64,000 bases of DNA from Copromyces sp. CBS 386.78. Lineage: Eukaryota > Ascomycota > Sordariomycetes > Sordariales > Sordariaceae. The notes under the pieces were generated by a model. It was given only the letters and a program-made list of their open reading frames with translations. It was not told the origin of the DNA and made no database searches. This document shows, piece after piece, positions 12,123 through 22,949 of the stretch. Location: positions 434,001 to 498,000 of the forward strand of contig MU839086.1 of assembly GCA_030685235.1 (NCBI GenBank), written 5' to 3'. A program made the position numbers and the translations under genes. Every line of letters begins with the position of its first letter. Positions within the stretch are counted from its first letter, which is position 1.

Positions 12123-12980
12123 TTTGGTTATCTGTTGTTTTTATACAGTCCAGGCAAAGTGAATGTCGATATGGACGCAAGAAAATCGAGTGGATTCGTG
12201 ATGTTTCGCTGTTGTTGTTGTCGTTCTTGTTGGGGTACTTGGTTGGATCGCGGATGATGTCGTTCGCGGATTCACAAGACCAGGCGATGCAGCGGCAGGC
12301 TGGCAGCTCGCTGCGGCACGCAGCTACAGGGCATACCTACATCCCTACTTGTACCCTATAGGGGCAGTGGCAGGAGCCTCAGTTGCGCTTTCCGATTGCG
12401 CTGTAGCAACATGTACGCGCTATTGAGCTGCTGACTAACCTCAAGGCAGGTGCTTAACCATTCTTCACAGGCCTGCCCGATCACTGAATGGCCGTACCGA
12501 CTCAGCCTCAGCTTCGGTACCTTTAACAGATCGTTAGGTCGCTTGTTCTGTTATCGGTTTTCGTCGATCGTCCGGGTAATAATAATGTGCAGAAATATTA
12601 CAGCTAATTTGGAGAGTGGTCGTCAAAACCCGTGGTGCCAGTTTAGTCTACTTCCGCGTAGATGCCGGAATGGCGCAGCTCCATGAACATCACCGGCCGG
12701 GACCCCTCATTCCCGTCTCATTCGGCTCTTATAGCAACAACGGCTAGAAGACGCCGGATCTCGGATTAACTGATGCAATTGGGCTGGTATAAATCAATTT
12801 GTAACCCATATGTCATCCAAGTACAACTGGGAGAAATACAAACTTGCCTTGACATTGCAATTATTTCTCTGTTCGAACAACCTCTTCAGTGTGTAAGACG
12901 CTGAAGTTGCCTAAAGTTACAACCCTACTTGAACAAGCAGAAACTCTTTACAGGAGTAGGCATCAGCAACGACAGCAAAA
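12123..12980. promoter_or_regulatory. Divergent upstream region, vma9 / oxidoreductase
   Basis: About 860 bp between two divergent starts. A TATAAAT box at 12788-12794 lies about 190 bp upstream of the oxidoreductase ATG and is a plausible core promoter element for it. Nothing else is recognised. Confidence 0.45.
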
Positions 12981-13960
12981 ATGGCTCCGAGACTCTTTTG
13001 GATTGGGTTAGGAAACATGGGACGGGTGAGGACCACTTTGACAGCTTCAACTTTGCAACAGGAGCATATCTGATACCTGTATAGGGAATGTCGGCAAACA
13101 TCGTGGAAAAGGCGAACCTCGACCAGCCGCTTCTGATCTATAACCGTACCAAGCAAAGATGTATCGAACTCAGCGAGAAGCTTCCCCCCGGAAAGACGGA
13201 AATCGTTGAGTCCGTTGCCGAGGGCGTGAGCAAGGCGGACATCATCTTCAACATCCTCTCCAACGACGCGGTGGTGGAAGCATCCATCGCTGAGATTCTG
13301 AAGAATGACGTCAAGGGCAAACTCATTGTCGAGTGCTCGACCATCCATCCAGATACGACCGAGAAGATTGCTCAGCAAGTTGAGGATGCGGGAGCTCAAT
13401 TTGTTGCAGCTCCTGTCTTCGGTGCTCCAGCCATGGCGGATGCTGGTCAGCTCGTTGGTGTCCTGGCGGGACCCAAGGCTTCGGTAGACAGGGCCAGGCC
13501 GTATTTTAAGGGCGTCACATCCAAGGCCGAGATCAACATGAGCGATGAACCTTACCGAAAGGCATTGACGCTCAAGCTGATCGGGAACACCTTCATTCTC
13601 AATATGGTTGAGCAAATCGCCGAGGGCCACGTCCTAGCTGAGAAGTCCGGGTTGGGCACGCACTACTTGCATGAGTGGATTGAGGGTATGTTTCCGGGTC
13701 CCTATGCGGCCTATTCCACTCGGATGCTCACGGGAGATTATTACAAACGGGATTACCCTCTCTTTACCGTTGATCTTGCGAGAAAGGACGCAGGCCATGC
13801 GATGAGGCTTGCAAAGGAGGCAGGTGTGAAGTTGCGCAATGTGGAAACAGGCGATGCTCACCTTGCTGAGCTAAGGGCGCATGTTGGGGAGAAGGGTGAC
13901 ATTGCTGGTATCTATGGTGCAGTCAGGATGGAGAACGGCTTGCCATATGAAAACGAGTAA
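12981..13960 (+). CDS. 3-hydroxyisobutyrate dehydrogenase-like oxidoreductase
   Basis: Two exons, 12981..13025 and 13085..13960, encode 306 aa. The Rossmann dinucleotide-binding motif is split by the intron: MAPRLFWIGLGNMGR (Gly9-x-Gly11-x-x-Gly14), then GMSANIVEKANL. Family landmarks follow: the YNRT strand end, DIIFNILSND, the substrate-binding stretch ECSTIHPDTT, FVAAPVFGAPAMADAGQL and the catalytic-Lys region LTLKLIGNTF (Lys about residue 178). The family (HIBADH, 6-phosphogluconate dehydrogenase, GLYR1-like) oxidises beta-hydroxyacids with NAD(P). The catalytic region here, LKLIGN, differs from the KLxNN typical of true HIBADH, so the substrate is open. No mitochondrial presequence is visible, which also argues against the valine-pathway enzyme. 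Confidence 0.85.
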
Positions 13961-14511
13961 ATGTCTAGAAGTTTGTCATCCAGACATGTTGCCATAGCTT
14001 ATGAAAGAGTAAAGGATGTCGAGAATCGGGCGGCCGAGGTGACATATGTACGGAGGCAAGGAACGGTAATCTCGTTATCAGATGATCTGATTGTTCCCCT
14101 CCGGTGCGGAGTAACGAAGGAATCTGGAAGCTGTCCCCGCTCGACCTTTTGTGGAGTTTTCTGCTTGTCACACAGCAGCATCTACCTAACCTTTTGGAGC
14201 AACAACTGCGGTCACTGTATCCTCCCAGTGGCACCGGCCCCGGCCGTCCTTTGTTGACGCATCAAGTACAAGATAGTGACAGCTTCTGTTCTGTTTCTCC
14301 CATCTTGAGTGCTGTCTGTTCCCGATTGATTTTCTACGATAACAAAACACAGCCAGGAATGAGTTTGTCTTTGATTCTCAGGCTCGCACTGGTTTCTTAG
14401 GTCGGGCGAGCCTGTAAGGGGTATCGGGTTGTGTCAAGTTCATTACGGGATTTCGTCACTGTCAGCCAGCTCTTACCTGTCATCACGCAAACAACAAATT
14501 CGTGAGGAGCC
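13961..14511. promoter_or_regulatory. Upstream region of arg-14
   Basis: 551 bp between two plus-strand genes. It is expected to hold the arg-14 promoter. I searched by eye for a perfect general-control site (TGASTCA) and found none here. TGACTCT occurs inside arg-14 intron 2 but has one mismatch. Confidence 0.4.
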
Positions 14512-16725
14512 ATGTTTGTGCGAACCTGCCGCAGCTCGTGCAATGCATGGACCAGCACTACATCTATAAAGCAGGTAGGCTCCCTTTCGCCCCCATTTTC
14601 TGATCCTTCTGGCGTGCTCACACTCTTACTCCAGGTTTGCTCTGCGAGAACGCATGAGTCGCTGATCCGTTCTTTCGCAACAACGGCATCCCAGTCGAAA
14701 CGTCAAGAAGCCGAAGCGGAGGACAAGCGCCAAGTGAGCTCCAGATTGGGGCCTTCTGCACCCAGAAGCTCGTACCCCTCGTCTGCTGAAGCGAGACAAA
14801 AGAGGGACAGTGACAGAGTATGATCACCTCCCGTCAGCTATCGGGCCACTCTTTCACTTGTTCTCATTCTTCATGACTGACTCTCTGTGCAGGAGTTCCT
14901 TATTTCAGTTCTTGAGTCGTCGGCCACAAAGCGTGATGCTCGAGGTTATCTCCAAACTTTCGGTTTTCCCGCAGCCCCACACAGCGCTGGGCAGAAGAAA
15001 CCATCCGCCATCGGTATCTTGGGTGTCCCAGCCTCTGTGGCCGGTAGGCCTGCTTTTGTTCAGGGACCCGAAAAGGAAATCCCGGTCAAGACAAACGAAG
15101 CACCACATGTGGCTGTTGTGAAGTTGAGGGCACCACAGGTGTGGGATGACGTCCTCCTTGATGGTGTCGCTAAGACGCTCACCAGACTGAGAGATCTTGG
15201 TCTTCTCAGTGTGATTGTCCTTGACTGCGACGATATCAAGCCCAACCAAGGTTCTGACTGGCAAGAAACTGTCACAAAACAGACCGACAGGCTCCTGAGA
15301 GCAATTGGTCAGTTTGGGTTCCCGGCCGCCGAAGTGGTTGACTCGGGGATATGGAACTCAACCGAAAATCCCCAGATTCCATCCTCTGTGCCCTCCAACC
15401 CTCTTTACGTGGGGTTTGGAAAGGCGTTTACTACACCACTTGCCAGTGGCCACATACTGGTCGTCCCACCACGAGCATACTCCGACGCGACCCTCCAATA
15501 CTCTAAGGCTGATGCCAATGACGTGGTCATTGCCTTGACAACCTTCTTTGCGGGATTGCAGTTTGGTCGGCAATATTCGGACTACCGGGAGCTGGCGGAG
15601 AAGGTCAACGACGGTCAGCCTTTCCGAAGGGCATTGGTTGATCGGGTCATCGTTATCGATCCCCTCGGTGGCATCCCATCCCACAGACAAGGACACGGCA
15701 CTCAAGTCTTTATTAATTTGGAAGACGAGTTCAAAAACATCCGAGATGCCCTCTATGAAAAGACTCAACCTACTTTGGCAGGTACGAAAGACGCCGGTCT
15801 CGGTGCCAGGGCTACGGTACATCTGGAAAACCTACGGCTCGCCAAATCCACATTGGCCATACTTCCATCAAACGCATCCGTGGTGATGACCAGCCCTGCG
15901 GAGGCTGCAAATATGAATGTATTAAAGCGTGATGATACTCAAGCCAAGCCCGATGGGTTCGCGGGTGAAGTAAAGACTAGAACCTGGCGCAATCCTTTGA
16001 TACACAACCTACTTACCGACCGTCCCATCTACTCATCATCGCTCCCTATCGGCCGAATCAAACCCACGCACCCAGATGAGGAGATCGCTCTCTCGCGGAT
16101 GCCCACAACTACCCTGGCCAAGAGAGGACTGCCAGTCACCATCTTCCCTGATCCGCGGGCAAGCCCTTGGAAGCCACCACAACCTGGTGTTCCTAGACTC
16201 AGGTTAACAGATACATGTATCGATCTGCCTAGGCTGGTACACCTGATCAACGACTCCTTTGGAAGAAAACTCGACGTTGAACACTACCTCAACAGAGTCA
16301 AGAACAGTCTCGCAGGCATTATTATTGCCGGTGAGTACGAAGGAGGTGCGATCCTCACATGGGAGACACCGTTTGGTCTTGACGAAGAGACGGCCTACCG
16401 AGAGGGCCGACTAGTGCCGTATCTGGACAAATTTGCTGTGCTGCGAAAGAGCCAAGGAGCCGGTGGCGTGGCAGACATTGTGTTCAACGCCATGGTTCGC
16501 GATGCTTTCCCGGAAGGTGTCTGCTGGAGGAGCAGGAAGGACAACCCGGTCAATAAGTGGTACTTTGAGCGGTCTCGAGGTGTGCTTAAGTTGCCAGAGA
16601 GCAACTGGTCCATGTTCTGGACGACTCCGGAGGCGGTTTCGAACGACCAGATGATGAGAGATTATGAAGACGTGTGCAGGAATATTCTGCCTTCTTGGCA
16701 AGATACCGCGAAGCCTGCGGACTGA
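14512..16725 (+). CDS. arg-14: N-acetylglutamate synthase, mitochondrial (arginine synthesis)
   Basis: Exons 14512..14574, 14635..14817 and 14893..16725 give 692 aa, the usual size in Neurospora-like fungi. The first about 80 residues are rich in Arg, Ser and Ala with few acids (MFVRTCRSSCNAWTSTTSIK), as in a mitochondrial presequence. Residues about 83-500 form the amino-acid-kinase-like domain (FLISVLESSATKRDARGYLQ at its start). About 518-680 form the GNAT acetyltransferase domain (LRLTDTCIDLPRLVHLINDS, FAVLRKSQGAGGVADIVFNA, WRSRKDNPVNKWYFERSRG). The enzyme makes N-acetylglutamate from acetyl-CoA and glutamate, the first step of arginine synthesis, and in fungi works with the acetylglutamate kinase. 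Intron 1 (60 nt) keeps the frame and has no stop, so its retention would still give a protein. Confidence 0.93.
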
Positions 16726-17599
16726 GGAACAGCTTCGGGCCTTTTGAGATAAGTGTATGGATGTGGATTTGGGTACACGATAAAGACTGGCGATGAGAGG
16801 CCCACTCAGTCAAGCTTGTCTTAGGGGACTTTGAGGTTGTTTGCCATATTGAACTAGATGGACCACCATGTCTGTACGGAAACCTGTTATCTTGATTCTT
16901 GACAGGGACGCCTGTCTCACAGTGGGCGATGTCCTTTCATCATGATCGAAAACGTACTTGAAACGAATGTGATCGTCAGCCAATCAACTCGTTCGAGCCT
17001 TCAAGGTGTTGTACACCCTAGGACTGGTTTGATTGCTAGCGTGGTACAGTGTGGGTTTTAGACAGGGCAGACTGCTGCAAATGCCCTCCAAATGCCCTGC
17101 AAGTGCGCTGTGAATGCCCTCTAACTTTACCCATTATAGAAGGCGGGGATGATTGATACTGGTGATTTGGGTGATTTTGGTCGGGTCCACCGCTGGCAAT
17201 ATAAGGAGTGTGTGTGAGGGAGTTGCGGTCACCTTGAGATCAGGCGATTTCAGCCAATCAGATAGCGTAGATAGACCTGTCCTGCCTTGTAAACTCCCCT
17301 GTAAGAAAATATGGGGTTTGAACCGCGCTAACAATCAAACCAGTATCAATAGGTATCTCCACGTGCACGGTCTCCAAGATGACAAGGCCCAGTGGGGTTA
17401 TCGGTGGGGCACCTTCCAGGCGCCGTACATCAGCATCTCCCCTGGACTCTAGCACACTTGACCGAAGAGGAGCTCCATTTGAATTACACGAGGCAGCCAA
17501 CATTCAAATACTCGACGCACCCCGTCAACTTCGTCAACCCACCATCGCAACAGATCGCAGACTATCGAATTTCGTGTCGTCGCCAAAGACTACATCACC
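16726..17599. other. Intergenic region with a short degenerate repeat
   Basis: Holds the arg-14 3' region and the BAR-gene promoter and leader. Four imperfect 10-12 nt units of the form AAATGCCCTSC run from 17079 to 17122. No gene recognised. Confidence 0.5.
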
Positions 17600-18930
17600 A
17601 TGGACATGTTCAAGGGCTTTCAGAAGAACCTTGGGTAAATAGCTTGCCCTGCCATGATCTTCCTTCTGCCCTTTGGGTACGAAGAGCCACGGAAGAGTTG
17701 GGTATGCTAACTTTTGGATGATTGCAGTTCTTGGGGCGGGCAAATCGCCCCCATCGCCTCGCGCACCGTTCAGTTCACCAAGGAGCAGTTGGGTCAGGCC
17801 GAGGATAAGGTCAGCAGCAACTGAGAGTCGCTACTCACTAAGGCTTGCGATGGCTGACAGCCCTCGCGACAGACTCAATTGCCCGCCGAGTATATCGAGC
17901 TCGAGAAGCGTGTCGATGCGATCAAGGCTGTCCATCAGAAGATGCTCGCTGTGACGTAAGCTGTTTCCCGGATGCATTCCGCCTGGTCGTTATCTGTGCC
18001 GTGACGCTAATCCGGCTATCCGTTTACCAGCTCCCAATACTCGCACGAGCCCTACGATTATCCTCCCAATATCAAGGAGACCTTCTCGGACCTCGGCCGC
18101 ACCGTCAGCGAAAAGGTTCAGCTTTTGTCATCGGCAACCTCGACCGCTGAGGCGCAGGCTGCCCTCACTGCTCCTCCCAGCGCCAAGCCGCAGCCCAAGA
18201 CCTTCAACCATGCTATTGCTCGTGCCAGTTTGGCTAGCAGCCAGCTTTTGCACCAACAGCATACCGGTGCCGGAGAGGATCCTTTGGCCACGGCTCTTGA
18301 GAAGTATGCTCTAGCCATGGAGAGCGTTGGCGAGGCTCGTCTTGCGCAGGACGCGCAGATCCAGAGCCGCTTCCTCGCTGGATGGAATACCACTCTCAAC
18401 ACCAACCTCAAGTTCGCTACTCGCGCCCGCCAGAACGTCGAGAAGGCCCGTCTTAACCTTGACGCCGTCAAGGCGCGCGTCAAGGGTACCACCTGGAGAT
18501 TGCCTGGAACCGCCGCCCCCGCTCACGACGACCATGAGCTCAGCCCTGAGGCGCAAGAGGAGATTGAGAAGGCCGAGGATGAGTTCGTCACTCAGACCGA
18601 GGAAGCTGTGGCTGTCATGAAGAACGTGAGTGGCTCCCCATCATCCAGTTTATTTTTCTTGTATGACTAACAGGCTGTAATGTATTAGGTCCTCGATACC
18701 CCTGAGCCTCTACGTAACCTTGCCGAGCTCATTGCTGCCCAGATGGAATATCACAAGCGTGCTCATGAGATTCTGAGCGAGCTTGCGCCCGTCATTGACG
18801 GACTGCAGGTCGAACAGGAGGCAAGTCGTGCTTCGGCGTACTCTTTGCAATAAACCCTTGGCCTTCAGGGTGCTAACTATTGCCGTTGACGCCACAGGCG
18901 AGCTACCGCAAGAGCCGCGAGAATGCTTAA
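17600..18930 (+). CDS. gvp36: Gvp36-like BAR-domain protein
   Basis: Six exons: 17600..17634, 17728..17809, 17873..17955, 18031..18625, 18689..18820 and 18898..18930, giving 319 aa. The protein follows yeast Gvp36 closely in motif order: QLPAEYIELEKRVDAIK, YDYPPNIKETFSDLGRTVSE, SSATSTAEAQAAL, PKTFNHAIARASLASSQLL, then long charged helices to the C-terminus. Gvp36-type BAR proteins bind curved membranes at the Golgi and act in endocytosis and vacuole biogenesis. No signal peptide or membrane helix is present. Exon 3 could instead begin at 17861, adding four residues in frame. The last intron (18821..18897) starts with GCAAGT, not GT, and has a perfect TGCTAAC branch point. The final exon encodes only ASYRKSRENA. 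Confidence 0.9.
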
Positions 18931-19540
18931 ACCAAAATCAGATTCTAAAAAAGAAAGAGAGAGGTGCCTCGGGGGTAGTGTGCACGTCTACCGAAGGTAC
19001 GCGTGCGTTCGACTTCTGATACCCTAGTAGGTACAAGGCACCATGGGTAATAATGGCATGTTATCATATCATGTCCAAGGATGTGGTCGGTCGGGACAGG
19101 GACCAGGCTCTGTTAATCTGTTTGTTTCATTATACCGGGACATGTTTACGAATGTTGGCTGGACTATCTGCTTGATCCCTATCATCATCATACCTTGCTA
19201 CCTTTTGCGAATGAAAAGTCGAATGAGCGTTGAGGGTGTTACCTCTGGTCTTTACTTCGCAAACCAACATGGTACCCTCCATCATATCCACGTAACGTCT
19301 CCAATCAGATGGAATCATCGGTATACCTTTGCTACCAAACTTCACACGCCCTACTCTCACCTTATCCAACTAGTTCCTTTCTGGAATACGGACGCCTCTA
19401 TCTTGGACACCAGGTCTCTTCGCAACGCGCCGATCAACCGATTCATTCCTGTATCCGGACGAATATCGCACTCCGACGTTTAATATGACACGCCGTTACT
19501 TATAGATACAACTTTCGCTAGGCTACACATATGATAATAC
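18931..19540. other. Spacer between the BAR gene and tRNA-Ala
   Basis: 610 bp holding the BAR-gene 3' UTR and the upstream side of the first tRNA-Ala gene. The open frames here have no recognisable protein features. Nothing else is seen. Confidence 0.4.
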
Positions 19541-19625
19541 GGGCGTGTGGCTCAGTTGGTAGAGCGTTCGCTTAGCATGTTTCACCGCATGCGAAAGGTC
19601 CTGGGTTCGATTCCCAGCTCGTCCA
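19541..19625 (+). tRNA. tRNA-Ala (anticodon AGC), with 12-nt intron
   Basis: Folds as a normal cloverleaf once a 12-nt intron (TGTTTCACCGCA) is removed just 3' of the anticodon. The anticodon loop is TTAGCAT. The acceptor stem GGGCGTG pairs with CTCGTCC and contains the G3-U70 wobble pair that marks alanine tRNAs; there is one T-T mismatch at 6-67. The A box (TGGCTCAGTTGG) and B box (GGTTCGATTCC) are intact. A run of seven T follows at once and should end RNA polymerase III transcription. The CCA end is not encoded beyond the discriminator A. Confidence 0.96.
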
Positions 19626-21235
19626 CATTTTTTTAGGTTTTAGCTTTGTTGCTGACCTTGGTTGACTTGTTTTTTGTATGATCTCGTCTTCTTTTTCGCT
19701 TCTGTAGCAATTTTTGCACGATGTTTGTCAGTCCGGTATCTCGGCGTTGGGTCGAAGGCGAGTGTCTCGAGGGATGGAAGCTACTCCGCATTAACACGTT
19801 ACACCATGTGTATAACGATCCAGAGGTTTCATTTTGCTTTCGTGGTTTTCTCCTATACATTGGTGGACGGATTAGAGTATACCCGTCGGTGAGGTGTCAA
19901 TTCGCGGAACTGAAACGTGGTTGGTTTTGTGTTTCGATCGTCTTCGTCATGGCGTGAGAGTTACTATCTCGAAGCGAAGACAGGGAACTGAAGAGAGAAC
20001 CGCCAGCTAGCATGTCACTTGCAGTCATCTTCCAATCAAGTTAAATATTGCTCTTATCAAGATGTTGTAGGAAGTCCGCCTGAACCTTTCTTATCTTGGG
20101 GGCTTAATCTTGCCTTCATACCATATTCATATCGAGTGGCTTCCTGTTGACCTTTAACTCTATGCTTAAACCTAGCAAGTTCGGTTAAAGCAGGCTGTTA
20201 AACACAACTCTGCAAATTGGAGTGACGAGGCTGTGCAGAGTGTATTATATTTCCATTATGTCAATGTTAAATATGCAAGGAAAGCTGCACACCACATGAA
20301 CCACTTACACTCCTATGGGGCATCAGGCTGAGAGAAACCAGGAGGGCAAAAGAGCCGAAGAGAAGATAAAAAAAGAAGAATTAATAGATGGTAGAGCACA
20401 GTTCGTTTTCATGACCCACTATATGACTGAACGCATCTCCTTTGAAAGGACAGAAACGGTATTGTGACGGGGAGAAGTTTGAAAGACTCTGGTTGGAGCA
20501 GGGTTGTTTTGGGAATAAGGTGGTGGTGGTTGATTAGGAGGAAAAGCTAACTACAGAAGCCCCAAGATTCCAGGTTCTTAGACCTTCCTGCTAAGCACAC
20601 ATCGCACCTTCCCAAGTTCCAAAAGTATCGCGAAGGCACTAGCTATTCCAGTCGCTTCAAGATTTTTGATGACACGCGGAAGATAAGCTTCCAGCATCCT
20701 CCCGCTAGGAAGTTGAACGCTTCCTCACTTGGGGCAAAAGCTTATAGAGTTTTAGGGGTGTGCATGTGAAGATGCTTCTCTATCTCGACCAGTCCTTCGT
20801 CCTCAACCAAAAAGGCATTTAGGCAAGACTGAAGGGATTTTTTTTGGTCATATTCACTTACCATGATGTTCGCTGGAACCGTAGGAAGATCGCAGATACT
20901 CAACCCCTGATAGGCACACATGATGGGATAAATTCTCGTGTGTCTGATCCGTCTCCGAGTTTTCCCAGTCACCTTCAGACGGATAGAGTTGGATTGGTAC
21001 GGGAAGTGCTCTTGCTTCCGGCTCCGTCTTCGATGAAACTCGGAAGCAGTTGCTCAAATCTTCATCCAGGTCACGTCGTCTCAGTAGGTTAGCTACCCAT
21101 GCACTACATCAGTGAGTTCTAGCCAGTGACAGAAGTTTAAAGGCCGCTGGGTTTCATGACATCTAGACTGCGCAACCGCGCAGCTGCGTGCTGCTTATAA
21201 CTTGAAGCTCATAACGCAAATTTCAACTATCGTTA
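19626..21235. other. Gene-free stretch between the two tRNA-Ala genes
   Basis: 1.6 kb of ordinary base composition (CpA and TpG are common, so not RIP-mutated) with no protein gene, RNA gene or repeat that I can recognise. Open frames here are short and lack family features. Confidence 0.5.
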
Positions 21236-21320
21236 GGGCGTGTGGCTCAGTTGGTAGAGCGTTCGCTTAGCATGTTTCTGAGCATGCGAAAGGTCCTGGG
21301 TTCGATTCCCAGCTCGTCCA
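21236..21320 (+). tRNA. tRNA-Ala (anticodon AGC), second copy, with 12-nt intron
   Basis: The mature sequence is identical to the tRNA-Ala at 19541-19625, including the G3-U70 pair and the TTAGCAT loop. The intron is the same length but differs in the middle (TGTTTCTGAGCA). Downstream T tracts (TTTACCTTTTCTTTTT) give the terminator. It lies about 390 bp from the left edge of the AT-rich island and is the last intact gene before it. Confidence 0.96.
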
Positions 21321-21676
21321 TTTACCTTTTCTTTTTGCTTTTTTATCATTTTTATTGACTTTGAATCCTTTGGTGCTTGACGGCGAAGTGACAGGCCCTG
21401 CCTTGGTTGCTGCTGGCGTGAAGCTCTTTGAGTGGCAATCCCGCGTTTGGAACTTCCCGAGTTCCGTCCTTTTTGAATGTCCCACATTTTCGATATCGTC
21501 TGCCGGCCGGCGACGGGAATCCTCGGCTCCCTAGAGATCCTGGTGAACAAACATGTCATTGCTCCACCTGTAGCTGGGGCCGCGGCCGGCAAGCTGCAGC
21601 TACACCACCACAGCACAGCTTAGGGGATTTGGGTAGGGGGTGGGAAACCGTTGAAGAACCGTTGATACGTGGTCAA
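21321..21676. other. Short flank between tRNA-Ala and the AT island
   Basis: 356 bp of mixed composition with no gene recognised. Near its end AAACCGTTGA and AACCGTTGATAC occur, a motif that recurs inside both edges of the island. Confidence 0.4.
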
Positions 21677-21792
21677 AAGTACAAACCATCTAAAATGTCT
21701 AAACTTTAACTAAGCTAGTTTAAAATTTTAGGCTATTAATTTGATAAATTATTAGATTATTTTTATTTAGTTAATCATCAAACGGTTAACAG

Positions 21793-21935
21793 TATAAACA
21801 ATTGACCAATTATATTATTAACAAAAGTATCAACTAACTATATAAACTGTTGGCCAATTCTATTGTTAACGAAAGTATTAGCTAACTCTATAAACAATTG
21901 GGCAGTTCTACTATTAACAAAAGCATTAACTTAAC
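21793..21935 (+). repeat. 48-bp tandem repeat, three diverged units
   Basis: Units begin at 21793, 21841 and 21889, each starting TATAAAC and containing CAATT...ATTAAC then AAAGYATYARCTAAC. The first two are exactly 48 bp apart and the third continues the register. Differences between units are mostly transitions. Confidence 0.8.
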
Positions 21936-22204
21936 AGATCAACAATAAATATATATAACTTACAATACATATAACTATTGAAACGATTAATTATTAACCA
22001 CATAAACAATTCATATAATTAATAATTGAAATTATAAACTTACTTACTTAAAGTTTATTAATAAGGTTAATAATAATATTAATAGTATAACTATTTACGA
22101 GTTTACAAAATTGGTAGTTGATAGAAATACTAGTTGACGAGATTTTTAATTGTACTAATCTACTATCAAATTAGTAAACTATAGACAATATCAACCATTG
22201 ACTA

Positions 22205-22288
22205 GACTAACCGTTAACAAGATAAACCGTTGACAATAATAAACCGTTAACGAAAATAAACCGTTGACGATAATAAACCAGCAAGAAT
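22205..22288 (+). repeat. 17-bp tandem repeat based on AATAAACCGTTGAC
   Basis: Five consecutive units, roughly at 22205, 22221, 22238, 22255 and 22272, with core AAACCGTTRAC in all but the last (AAACCAGC). The same AAACCGTT word appears just left of the island and again near its right end at 31731. Confidence 0.8.
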
Positions 22289-22327
22289 ACTTATATACCC
22301 TATTACATACAATCTATATACGCCTTC

Positions 22328-22452
22328 CCCAGCTCCCCCGGCTCCTACCCTATCCAGCTCCCCGGCTCCTACCCAACTCCCCGGCTCCTACCTAGCTCCT
22401 CCTCCTCCGCCCCGGCTATCCTCCGCCCCGGCTATCCTCCGCCCCGGCTATA
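22328..22452 (+). repeat. GC-rich double minisatellite inside the AT island
   Basis: Two adjoining arrays: three copies of a unit close to AGCTCCCCGGCTCCTACCC (22328-22394), then three copies of CCTCCGCCCCGGCTAT (about 22405-22452). The block is strikingly GC-rich against its surroundings. Its units are built of CpC, CpG and CpT with few CpA sites, so it could have escaped RIP. Confidence 0.8.
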
Positions 22453-22949
22453 CCGTATTAAATTGACGGCGGGTTAGTATTATATTTATTTAATTATATA
22501 AATTATATACGCCAATTCACAAATAGTAAGCAGCTATCGTTCGTCAACTCTACTATTTTATTTATTTATATCGGTCGGTCTACAGATTTATTAAATAGCA
22601 CTATATATAATACATCCCGATAGAACGCCGGAAGGCCAATAATATCCTCCGCAGAATTATCCGGGTATTAAGCGCTACTAGCAACAACGCTATCGGCTTT
22701 AGCGATATATATTACGGGGAGACCGGTTAATAAATCCGGGCTATTATCGCTAGCGTCAACCGGCTTAACTATTAAAAATACAAAGATTAGCTTATTCGAA
22801 AATACACTACCCTATAACCCTATCGTAGTATATTAATTTATATGTGTACTATCCGATACGGACGATAAAATCTCTTAATATAAATTTGAGTACGTACTAG
22901 ATTTTATATTGTACGTAAAGATATACTCTAATCGAGCGCGCTTAATATA

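Noticed and set aside
12917..13630. 237-codon minus-strand open frame opposite the oxidoreductase
   Set aside because: Antisense shadow; the plus-strand Rossmann protein explains the region.
14870..14892. General-control (CPC-1/Gcn4) site TGACTC near arg-14
   Set aside because: It has one mismatch to TGASTCA and lies inside an intron, so support is too weak.
21233..21616. 127-codon minus-strand open frame across tRNA-Ala
   Set aside because: It runs through the tRNA on the opposite strand and shows no protein family features.
21793..22288. CRISPR array
   Set aside because: The repeats are contiguous tandem units without unique spacers, in a fungal genome.
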